NCBI GenBank assembly: GCA_010015655.1
Contig: ML976661.1
Location: 1,417,357-1,481,356, forward strand
DNA from: Bimuria novae-zelandiae CBS 107.79
Lineage: Eukaryota > Ascomycota > Dothideomycetes > Pleosporales > Didymosphaeriaceae
Reading direction: 5' to 3'
Length of the DNA: 64,000 bases
Part shown: in pieces, positions 10,672 to 19,625 of the stretch
Position numbering within the stretch: position 1 is the first letter of the stretch
How the letters are laid out: every line of letters begins with the position of its first letter
Program-made: the position numbers and the translations under genes
Notes under the pieces: generated by a model
Told to the model about the DNA's origin: nothing
Databases searched by the model: none
The model's input: the letters and a program-made list of their open reading frames with translations, nothing else

Positions 10672-12100
10672 ATGGCCGTTGTTTCTAAACCTGCCGGCGC
10701 GCTCAGCAGCCTCGTCTTTCTTCTTCAGTTTCTCACTCTGGCCTCGGCCCAGGGTTATGGATATGGCGGCGGTGCCAAATCATCGTCAGTAGCTGTTTCT
10801 ACTACTGCTGCCGGATACAGTGCGGCACCTGTCCCTTCGTCTTCTGCTGCGGCCTATGTGCCCACCACCAGCGTCGTCGCCTCGGTCCCGACTGGTGGCT
10901 ATGGATCCAGTCCTTCGACCTCTGTAGCACCTGCCCCACCGGCTGCTACGCCCTCGGGTGGTTATGAAAGCGGTCCATCTGCCCCTCCATCTGCCCCAGG
11001 AGGCTCTTATGGTGGCGGCTACGGCTCAGGATCAAAGCCAGGCAATGGTTACGGCTTGGGATCAAAGCCCGGCCATGGCTACGGTTCGGGATCGAAGCCA
11101 GGCAATGGCTACGGCTCCGGACACAAGGGTGGTGACAAAGATCACAACAATGGTGATGGCAACAAGCACGGCGCTAAGCCCTGGCCCAAGCCTCAAGGTG
11201 GTGAGTAGTTCTCACTCCAAGCTTCCCGGATTAATACACACGGCGATGTGCGGATTCGTCTGAATCTCGAGGAATTACACTCCGGATGATTATGGTAACT
11301 AACTCATATCTCCAGGCCACAACAACGGTGGATATGGAACCGGATCCGGAAGCGGCAACTCGGGCCATGGTGGATCTTACGGCTCAGGGAACAAGGGCGG
11401 CTACGGCAGCTCGAATGGAAACTCGGGCCATGGAAGTGGAAGCGGTGGCTACGGATCTGGAGGCCAGGGAGGCCACGGACACGGTGGCTACGGATCTGGA
11501 GGTCAGGGAGGCCAAGGACACGGTGGCTACGGATCTGGAGGCCAGGGAGGCCAAGGACACGGTGGCTACGGATCTGGAGGCCAGGGAGGCCAAGGACACG
11601 GTGGCTACGGATCTGGAGGCCAGGGAGGCCAAGGAAACGGTGGCTATGGCACTGGAAGCGGAAGCGGAAACGGTGGCTACGGCAGCGGAAGTGGACACAA
11701 CGGTGGATGTGAGTTTGCCACACCCGAGCCATCTATGAAGTTCGAACACTGACCTTTGGTAGCTTACGGAGGTCAAAACGGTGGCCACGGTGGTCATGGA
11801 CAGGGTACCAAGTCTACCACTGCTGCTTCCAAGCCGACTCCTCCCACCGGTGGCGGCTATGGCCAGCAGCCCCCGGCTGTTCCATCAGTCGGTGCGGGCG
11901 GCAATGGCTACGGCTCAGGCCCCGCGGCTCCTCCTGTCCCCGCTAACCCCTCCAAGACTGCTGCAGGCAATGGTTACGGCCCTGCCACAACTCTTCAGAC
12001 GATCGTTTCGACCCCCGCGGCGAGCTCTGCTCCAGCTGGCTATGCTCCTGCGCCTTCCAGCTCGGCTGCTCCCGCGGGCAACTACGGCTCTGGCTACTAA
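10672..12100 (+). CDS. Secreted glycine/tyrosine-rich repeat protein
   Basis: Three exons: 10672-11200, 11316-11708 and 11763-12100. The introns are 11201-11315 (GTGAGT..CAG, branch-like CTAAC near 11298) and 11709-11762 (GTGAGT..TAG). The product is 419 residues. The N-terminus is a typical signal peptide (about 1-26: hydrophobic core 'SLVFLLQFLTL', then ASAQ), so the mature protein starts near 'GYGYGGG'. The rest is low complexity: Ser/Ala/Pro-rich spacers alternating with Gly-Tyr-Gly-Ser blocks, and in exon 2 a tandem array of a 13-residue unit (GGYGSGGQGGQGH). No catalytic domain, Cys pattern or GPI signal is visible. Such proteins are usually wall-associated or extracellular; that is inference from composition. 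The gene structure is well supported because all three exons join in frame. Confidence 0.85.
11444..11638 (+). repeat. 39-bp tandem repeat, five copies, inside the Gly-rich gene
   Basis: Five consecutive 39-bp units, each encoding GGYGSGGQGG(H/Q)G(H/N). Units 2-4 are nearly identical in DNA, which points to recent expansion or homogenisation by slippage or unequal exchange. Copy number is likely to vary between strains. Confidence 0.92.
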
Positions 12101-13102
12101 AGGAGTACTCACTTAACTGCCTCGAGGGATATTCCAGCACGAAACTTTCCTTTACTCATACACTTTTTCCTTCATCGTTGGGGATGTCAGTCAGTTCCAG
12201 GGCAGGAGTTAGAATAATTCAGCATAATGGATATGAAACGGGATAATAATAACATTAAATTCGTTGCTATGCAACTCAGATTTGAATCTCTCATCGATCG
12301 GTGCGAAGATGAGATATCTGTACAGAGTACTCACTTCAGAATTACTGGTTCATCATCTTCCCCAGTAAACACCTTTGCTAGCCCCTCCCAACAGCAGTTC
12401 CTTCGCGCTCCCACCAGTTATGTCCCCTAGAGCTCTATCCCATACAAGTATATATAATTCGCACTCTCCATTCATCAACATGTCTTTACGACGCAATGTT
12501 CCTAAGACAGCCTTAGATTGAACTCGACACGGAGGGCGATGAATTAAACGCGATGGATTAAACGCAGCAGCGGATGAATAAAGGTACAACATGATTTTCA
12601 ACACAGTTGACGGAGTAGCGCACAAAGCTGATCCCATCAATTCATTAGGTTCTCTCTATCCGGCTTAAGACACAAGAGTCTCCTACCACATAGCTGCAAC
12701 TAACCTATCTCATCTACCAGCGTTCTCTTAGCATTGAACAAAGTATCCACAGCCGTCCCAAAGTCATAAGACCGTCACTCTTTCCACTCTCATAAAAGTT
12801 GCACTCGAGTAAAGATTCCGGGAACTGCACTATTATTTAAAGACTTCTTGTGGGAATTAATGCTCCGAAAACACGCAGCGATGGACTCCACTAATTATTA
12901 TGTTGCTATAACGAAGCTACGCTCCACAAAAATACCTTTCCATGGTTTATGATGCTAAGGAACGCGGTTCAAAAGATTGCGAGTCATCCCGAAGGCATCT
13001 GCATTTGGGCCCGTCACAAGTCACGTGGTGAGCGCTAGGCCACGTGCGGTACGAGCGGGGCTTCGCGTGGGGCAAGCGGCACCTGGGCACGCGACGAAGC
13101 AG

Positions 13103-13114
13103 CGGCGGTCGCCG
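13103..13114 (+). promoter_or_regulatory. Candidate UaY-type site CGG-N6-CCG upstream of XDH
   Basis: CGG-CGGTCG-CCG, about 300 bp before the XDH ATG. In Aspergillus the purine-pathway activator UaY binds CGG-N6-CCG sites in front of purine catabolic genes including xanthine dehydrogenase. Seen: the spaced triplets. Inferred: binding and regulation in this organism. The surrounding DNA is GC-rich, so chance occurrence is possible. Confidence 0.4.
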
Positions 13115-13156
13115 GGCTCCACGAGCATCGACACGGGCGGAGCTTTTGGCAATCGC

Positions 13157-13162
13157 GATAAG
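13157..13162 (+). promoter_or_regulatory. Candidate GATA-factor site (GATAAG) upstream of XDH
   Basis: GATAAG, matching the HGATAR core used by AreA/NIT2 nitrogen regulators, about 250 bp before the ATG and about 45 bp from the CGG-N6-CCG site. One isolated hexamer is weak evidence alone. Confidence 0.3.
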
Positions 13163-13208
13163 GGCAAATACCGTATACGTTATTGGATTCTTTCTTTTGC
13201 GAGCTAGA

Positions 13209-13252
13209 CACCGTAGGGCTTAGGCCGCCGTAGGGCTTAGGCCGCCGTAGGT
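13209..13252. repeat. Short 17-bp tandem repeat before XDH
   Basis: Two and a half copies of CCGTAGGGCTTAGGCCG in direct tandem, about 160 bp before the XDH start codon. Function unknown. Confidence 0.75.
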
Positions 13253-13413
13253 TTGCCGCGGCTCACCATGGCTCTGATATCTAGTTCACATTCCCCACAT
13301 CGCGCCTTTGTGCCCTTCTCTCGTCTCAAATCTCTATGGTCCTTTTCTCCTTGAATTTTTGCTGAGTGTTCGCTTCAATCGCAGTTTCGTTTCTTGATAC
13401 CTATCTATACATT

Positions 13414-16400
13414 ATGGCTCCTGGATTGGTCTCACCGGGACCCGCGGTATCTGACGATGCGCTGCGGTCTCTACACGAAGTGACGGCTAAGTACGACGAT
13501 ACCCTTCGGTTCTATTTGAACGGCACAAAGGTCATATTAGACGCAGCAGACCCGGAGGTCACATTGTTAGAATACCTGAGAGGAATTGGTCTCACCGGAA
13601 CCAAGCTGGGTTGTGCGGAAGGAGGTTGTGGTGCTTGCACAGTTGTACGTTCGGCACATTTATCAATAAAAACTTGAGAGACAGCACGCTGACTGATGTG
13701 GACAGGTAGTCTCACAGCATAACCCCACAACGAAGAAGATCTACCACGCATCCGTAAACGCATGCCTTGCGCCGCTTGTCAGTGTCGACGGCAAACATGT
13801 CATAACAGTGGAGGGCATTGGAAACGTCAAGAGGCCACATCCAGCGCAGGAAAGGGTAGCAAAAGGCAATGGCAGCCAATGTGGGTTCTGTACACCCGGC
13901 ATTGTCATGAGTCTGTATGCACTTCTCCGTAACAACGAATCGCCTTCCGAACACGAGGTGGAGGAAGCTTTTGACGGCAACCTGTGCCGGTGTACAGGGT
14001 ACAGACCGATATTAGACGCTGCACAAAGTTTCAGCGTCAAGACAGGATGTGGAAAGGCAACAACGAATGGCGGGAGTGGGTGCTGTATGGAAAAGGGTGC
14101 GAATGGAGGGTGTTGTAAAAGCGACGGAGTGGATGGCGATGCCCAGCCGATCAAGCGATTCACACCTCCAGGATTCATAGAGTACAAACCGGACACAGAA
14201 CTCATCTTTCCACCACCGCTACGGAAGCACGAATACAAACCCCTGGCATTCGGCAACAAGCGGAAAAAGTGGTACAGACCAGTCACGCTGCAGCAGATTC
14301 TGGAGATCAAGAACGCGTTCCCTTCGGCAAAGATAATAGGAGGAAGTACAGAGACGCAAATCGAGATAAAATTTAAAGCGCAGAGCTACAGCACATGCGT
14401 CTTTGTCGGCGACATTCCTGAGCTGCGACAATTCTCCTTTCACGACGACTACCTTGAGATCGGTGGTAACGTGGTACTCACGGATCTCGAGGAAATTTGC
14501 AAGAAGGCGCTTGAGCATTACGGGGAAGCGAAAAGCCAGCCTTTCGCGGCGATTCTGAAGCAGATCCGGTACTTCGCGGGACGTCAGATCAGGAACGTGG
14601 GCACACCAGCCGGAAACCTGGCAACCGCTAGTCCCATCTCCGATCTCAACCCTGTCTTTGTATCGAGCAATGCGACCCTGGTCGTGAAGACGTTGAAAGA
14701 AACGACCGAGATACCCATGTCGACTTTCTTCAAGGGCTACCGAGCGACAGCGCTTCCTCCAGATGGCATCATTGCAAGTCTGAAGATTCCGGTCGCTCAA
14801 GAGAAGGGCGAGTACATGCGCGCGTACAAGCAAGCCAAGCGCAAAGATGACGATATCGCTATTGTCAATGCCGCATTGCGCTTATCGTTGAGGGACGATG
14901 ATATAGTGCAAAGCGTGGATCTGGTCTACGGAGGTATGGCGCCCACTACAATCTCCGCAAAGAAAGCTATGGCGTTCCTACAAGGCAAGAAATTCACCGA
15001 TTTGACGACACTGGAGGGTGTCATGGAAGCTCTCGAGGAAGACTTCGATCTGCGCTTCGGTGTTCCTGGCGGTATGGCGACGTACAGGAAGTCCCTCGCT
15101 CTCGGTTTCTTTTACAAGTTCTACCACGAAGTCCTATCTGAGTTGCATGCGGAGAACGCAGAAGTGGACAGTCAGGCCGTGGGCGAGATCGAACGAGATA
15201 TCAGCTCGGGCGAGAAAGACCACAAAGCGGCGGAAGCGTATGAACAGAAGATCCTGGGTTTGGAGAAACCACACGTAGCTGCCATGAAGCAGTCCACAGG
15301 CGAAGCTCAATACACCGACGATATTCCTTTGCAAAAGAACGAACTCTACGGCTGTCTTGTCCTCTCGACCAGGGCACATGCCAAGCTGATCAAGGTCGAC
15401 CCTGAACCGGCACTCGATCTTCCAGGCGTGGCGGGCTGGGTCGATCACAGAGATGTGGCTACTCCGGAGGCCAACTGGTGGGGTGCACCGGCTTGTGACG
15501 AGACTTTCTTTGCGATCGACGAAGTGTTTACCGTGGGCCAGCCGATCGGTATGATCCTTGCTGACACAGCGAAGCGTGCGGAACAGGCGGCTCGCGCTAT
15601 AGCGGTCGACTACGAAGACTTGCCGGCCATTTTCACGATCGAGGAAGCTATCGAGAACGACAGCTTCTTCAACCACTTCCGCTACATCAAGACTGGGGAT
15701 ACCGAGAAGGCGTTCGCGGAAGCTGACCATGTCTTCACTGGCATAACTCGTATGGGAGGCCAAGAACACTTTTATTTGGAGACCAACGCGTGCCTTGCCG
15801 TACCCAAGCCCGAAGATGGGGAGATGGAAATCTTCAGCAGCACTCAAAACCCTGCCGAAACCCAGGCTTACGTCTCCAAAATCTGCGGAGTAGCGGCCAA
15901 CAAGATTGTCACGCGCGTCAAACGCCTGGGCGGCGGCTTCGGTGGCAAAGAGACCCGCTCGATCCAGCTTGCAGGTATCGTCGCTTGCGTTGCCAATAAG
16001 ATCCGCAGGCCAGTTCGATGCATGCTCAATCGTGATGAGGACATCCTGACCTCTGGCCAACGCCACCCTTTCCTTAGCCGATGGAAAGTCGCTGTCAACA
16101 AAGACGGCAAGATCCAGGCACTTGACGCGGACGTCTTCAACAATGGCGGTTGGAGCCAGGACTTGTCTGGCGCGGTGGTCGAGCGGGCGCTGTCACACAT
16201 CGACAACTGCTATTCTATCCCCAACGTACACGTACGTGGGCGAGTTGCCAAAACAAATACCGTCTCCAACACCGCCTTTAGGGGTTTCGGAGGGCCCCAG
16301 GGCATGTTCATTGCAGAATCGTATATGGAGGAGATTGCCGACCAGCTGCACATCCCTGTCGAGAAGCTTCGAGAAATCAACATGTATTCACCCGAGACCA

Positions 16401-17612
16401 ATATGACCACGCACTTCAATCAGGAAATCAAGGATTGGTACGTGCCGCTCATGTACAAGCAAGTCCAAGAGTCCATGCAGTACGAAGAACGCCGGTCCGC
16501 CATTGAAGAGTTTAACAGGACGCACAAGTGGAACAAACGCGGTCTCGCTCTCATCCCCACCAAGTTCGGCATCTCCTTCACGGCATTGTTCCTGAACCAA
16601 GCCGGCGCCCTCGTACACATTTACCACGACGGCTCCGTCCTCGTTGCCCATGGTGGCACAGAAATGGGCCAGGGCTTGCACACCAAGATGACAATGATAG
16701 CTGCCGAAGCCCTCGGCGTCCCTCTTAACTCGGTTTTCATATCCGAAACTGCTACAAACACTGTCGCTAACGCTTCATCAACCGCTGCGTCTGCATCTTC
16801 TGACCTTAACGGCTACGCCATATTCAATGCGTGCCAGCAGCTCAACAACCGCCTGCGACCCATCCGGGAGAGGCTTGGCCCCGGCGCTACTATGAAGGAA
16901 ATCGCTCACGCGGCATACTTCGACCGCGTCAACTTGTCTGCTCAGGGCTTTTACAAGACACCCGATATCGGATATGTGTGGGGCGAGAATGCCGGGCAGA
17001 TGTTTTTTTATTTTACGCAGGGCGTTGCTGCGGCGGAGGTCGAAATCGATACCCTGACGGGAGACTGGACGTGCAGGAGGGCGGACATCAAGATGGACGT
17101 CGGACGCAGCATCAACCCTGCAATTGACTACGGACAGATCGAAGGCGCGTTCGTGCAAGGACAGGGACTATTCACGACCGAGGAGAGTCTGTGGCAGCGC
17201 AGCACAGGCGGCATATTCACGAAGGGTCCGGGCGCGTACAAGATCCCCGGATTCAGAGACATCCCACAAGTGTTCAATGTGTCGCTGCTCAAGGATGTGA
17301 ATTGGGAGAATCTGAGGACGATCCAGAGGAGTAGAGGTGTTGGTGAGTTATTCTTCACGTTCTGCTAGTACTTGAGTGAGCATCTACTGACTTAGCCCAG
17401 GTGAACCCCCACTCTTCATGGGTAGCTGTGTATTCTTCGCCATCAGAGACGCGCTAAAGGCTGCAAGAGCAGAGTTCGGCGAAACCAGTCTGCTGAGCTT
17501 GCAGAGTCCCGCGACACCAGAGAGGATCAGGATCTCCTGTGCGGACCCGATTTTGAAACGCGCGTGGGTAGAGCCGAAGGAAGGGGAGAAGAGTTTCTTT
17601 ATTAGTATCTAA
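13414..17612 (+). CDS. Xanthine dehydrogenase (NAD-dependent, molybdopterin/Fe-S/FAD)
   Basis: Three exons: 13414-13644, 13706-17342 and 17401-17612. The introns are 13645-13705 (GTACGT..CAG) and 17343-17400 (GTGAGT..CAG). The product is 1359 residues, normal for the family. It oxidises hypoxanthine to xanthine and then to uric acid. Domains in order: plant-type 2Fe-2S (Cys67, 72, 75, 97); second 2Fe-2S (Cys136, 139, 171, 173, 'CGFCTPG' and 'CRCTGY'); FAD domain (IIGGSTE near 285, FFKGYR near 425); molybdopterin domain with 'FRGFGGPQG' (substrate-binding Arg, about residue 934) and 'GVGEPPLF' spanning the last intron, whose Glu1291 matches the catalytic Glu of bovine XDH. The ATG at 13414 is chosen because the in-frame extension to 13366 begins with GTG. 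The Arg/Glu substrate pair favours XDH over aldehyde oxidase. Induction by uric acid through UaY is plausible (see upstream sites). Confidence 0.96.
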
Positions 17613-17905
17613 CGCGATATAAATTTGTGGGCTGGAACAATGGAAAGGTAATCTAGTGGGCCTCATTGTGCGGTATATATACTCGCGTTTATTATAAGGT
17701 TCCGCGGGCTCGGAGTTGGGTGTACTAAGGACTAAACGCTAGAAAACTATTAAATATAATCTAAGCTGGCGTATATAACACCACCCCCTGCACTAATCCG
17801 TGGGACACTCCGATTTATTTAGCGCTGCGACTAGCCACATACATTAGAATAGAGCGTAGATTTTAGTTTATATAGTAATTTATATATACGTAAGAATCTT
17901 ATATA
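17613..17905. other. Boundary between gene compartment and AT-rich transposon compartment
   Basis: Within about 100 bp of the XDH stop the composition falls from normal GC to TA-dominated sequence. A GC-richer block near 17,775-17,815 (ACACCACCCCCTGCACTAAT and following bases) may be a terminal repeat of the Tc1/mariner remnant whose C-terminal coding part lies on the far side of the nested set near 35 kb. Its partner repeat is not in the window, so this is tentative. Confidence 0.4.
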
Positions 17906-17963
17906 ACGTATTTCACCACCAAGCGGGCGGCACTACCAAGCGGGCGGTTTTTGCTTAGCACGA
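17906..17963 (+). repeat. Left terminal inverted repeat of Pogo-1
   Basis: Contains two tandem copies of a 17-bp unit, CACCACCgAGCGGGCGG (lower case = position altered to A here). Differences from the right repeat are C/T or G/A transitions. Confidence 0.9.
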
Positions 17964-18382
17964 CTATCTCCCTTATCTACCTTAGATATCTTAATAACGT
18001 AACGCGATACTATTTAATTAAGAAAATAAAATTAATTTTACTTTTAAAGCTTATTATATATATTAAATTTAGAGCCTCTAACGCGCTACTAGTACGTTTA
18101 GTATGCCTTATTTAACCTTTAAGTATTAATACTATAAAGCGCTTATTAATTACTTACACCCCTTAATAGCTAAAAGCTTACTTTTACTAAAGAGGAAATA
18201 GTTATTTAATATATTTTTAACTTTAATACACGAGGTTTCGCGCCCCTAAAGGCTAAGGTTAAAGATATAGTAAATAAGATACTAGCTAAGCGGGGTGTAG
18301 AGCTAGTAGGTAAGAACTAGATAGATAGGTTCGTGGCGCGTAAGGAAAGGCTTAAGATAGCGTTTAATCGCGTAAAGGATAT

Positions 18383-18876
18383 TGTTAAGTCCTAGAAGGA
18401 TAGCTAATCCCTATAGGGGTAAGGTTGGTTCTCGGGCAGGAATACTTGGTAGGACGGGAGAGGTTGTAGTGATAGCTTGCGCTTGTCACTGGGGCGTTGG
18501 TATCGAAGGTGTGTACAGCACAATCAAATCAACAAGGTTGCTTACTCAGATCCAAACGATAGATTGATAAACAAGATTGAACACGAATGCCATAAGGGTA
18601 TTCGTGTCGGTTTATATACAAGAGGATTTCTGTACCATCCATTGTTTTGTTGCCATCCATGGCTGGTGTTGCCATCCATGGCTGGTACTGCCATCCATGG
18701 CTGGTACTGCCATCCATGGCTGGTACTGCCATCCATGGCTGGTACTGCCATCCATGGCTGGTACAGCCTTGGCTGGATGGTACATCACGTGACCTCGGTT
18801 GCGCAACCCCACCAAGTGTCACCCCCGCTAAGGGCCCGTTGGTCCTCCGCGTCCCATACATGTTCAGATCCTAACA
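18383..18876 (-). repeat. Gypsy-1 3' LTR (left copy)
   Basis: 494 bp. It is the less mutated of the two LTRs and retains many CA dinucleotides. An internal six-copy 19-bp array lies at about 18651-18764. Confidence 0.93.
18651..18764. repeat. 19-bp tandem array in the Gypsy-1 LTR
   Basis: Six direct copies of TGCCATCCATGGCTGGTAC (the first copy ends GTGTT), each with a CCATGG core. It is conserved in copy number in both LTRs, so it was present at insertion. It lies in the LTR and could act as a repeated factor-binding site; function unknown. Confidence 0.9.
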
Positions 18877-19007
18877 TCACCTCCCCTCTTCTAGATAGCG
18901 TCCTTAGTATCCTTGTTCCGCGCCCCTTGGCTGCAGATACGGTCGTTGTATATAAATACTCGCGTGAGTCGCTGTTTTCGCGTTCTGGTCTTAGTGCCTT
19001 CCTAACC

Positions 19008-19625
19008 ATGCCTAAGGATCCCAAGCCCCGCAAAGCGCGCGCGCCTTGTAAAAAGACTTTAACCTAAGAGCGGCGTGATCGCATTCGTCGTGTTAAAGGG
19101 AGTAGTAAGGAGATGCCTTTCCGCTGCACCCGCTGCGAAAAGCTAAACATTCGTTGTTTCGTGGATACTGCGTCTGGTCGTTGTGCTGGTTGTATCGCTG
19201 CAAGGAGCGAGTGTGAGCTGTTTGTTCCTAAAGAGGAGTGGGAGAAGGTAGAGGATGAAGAGCGTGAAAAGCGGCTAGAGTTAGCTCGCGCTAAGGAAGA
19301 AACGTTGCGTAGTTAACAAGAACTTGCTTGGCATAAGCGTAAGTTATTAGAGATTAAGAGTTGTAAGAGGCTATTCGCGCGTTAGGATAGGAAATTACTA
19401 GATACCTAGGATAAGGTGTAAGAGACGGAGAGCTCAAGTGCGGACGCTCTGTTCCAAGACAATTTCCTCGCTGATCTAGGCTGGTCATAGGCCAACAATC
19501 TCCTTCCTGATCTACTAATAGATCTTCTTCTTAACAAGTTCCTATCTAGTTCTCCTTTGATCGTTCCGGGTTCCTTCTCGTGGTCTAACAATGGTATTAT
19601 GCTAATATTTAGCAATAGTTATTAA
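19008..19625 (+). pseudogene. Antisense accessory ORF of Gypsy-1 with a Zn2Cys6-like cluster
   Basis: This lies opposite to gag-pol, between the chromodomain and the 3' LTR. A TATA-like TATATAAATA (18949-18958) precedes the ATG at 19008. The frame reads a basic start ('PKDPKPRKARAP'), then cysteines spaced C-x2-C-x6-C-x8-C-x2-C-x6-C, which is exactly the GAL4-type Zn2Cys6 spacing, then an E/K/R-rich probable coiled coil and a Leu/Ser-rich tail to the TAA at 19623-19625. In-frame stops at 19065, 19314 and later ones sit where CAA/CAG-to-TAA/TAG changes are expected. A stop-free piece, 19113-19316, still holds the whole cysteine array. Its 3' end overlaps the chromodomain coding of the other strand tail-to-tail. 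Seen: frame, spacing, position. Inferred: zinc and DNA binding. The usual basic residues between Cys2 and Cys3 are only partly present. Confidence 0.65.

Larger units (their letters stand above)
12101..13413. other. Intergenic region; XDH promoter in the right half
   Basis: No supported gene. The first half holds 3'-flanking DNA of the Gly-rich gene. From about 12,960 the sequence becomes GC-rich and carries candidate regulatory sites (separate entries) and a short tandem repeat before the XDH start codon. Confidence 0.5.

Noticed and set aside
11286..11738. Long frames overlapping exon 2 of the Gly-rich gene on both strands
   Set aside because: They are frame-shifted shadows of the 39-bp repeat array; the correct frame is shown by splice junctions and the signal-peptide exon.
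13741..14310. Antisense frames opposite XDH
   Set aside because: Shadows of a high-GC coding region; the sense strand carries all Fe-S and molybdenum-site motifs.
18477..19067. Frame running from the Gypsy-1 LTR into the antisense gene
   Set aside because: The LTR part translates the 19-bp array and has no coding character; the ATG at 19008 behind a TATA-like box is the better start.
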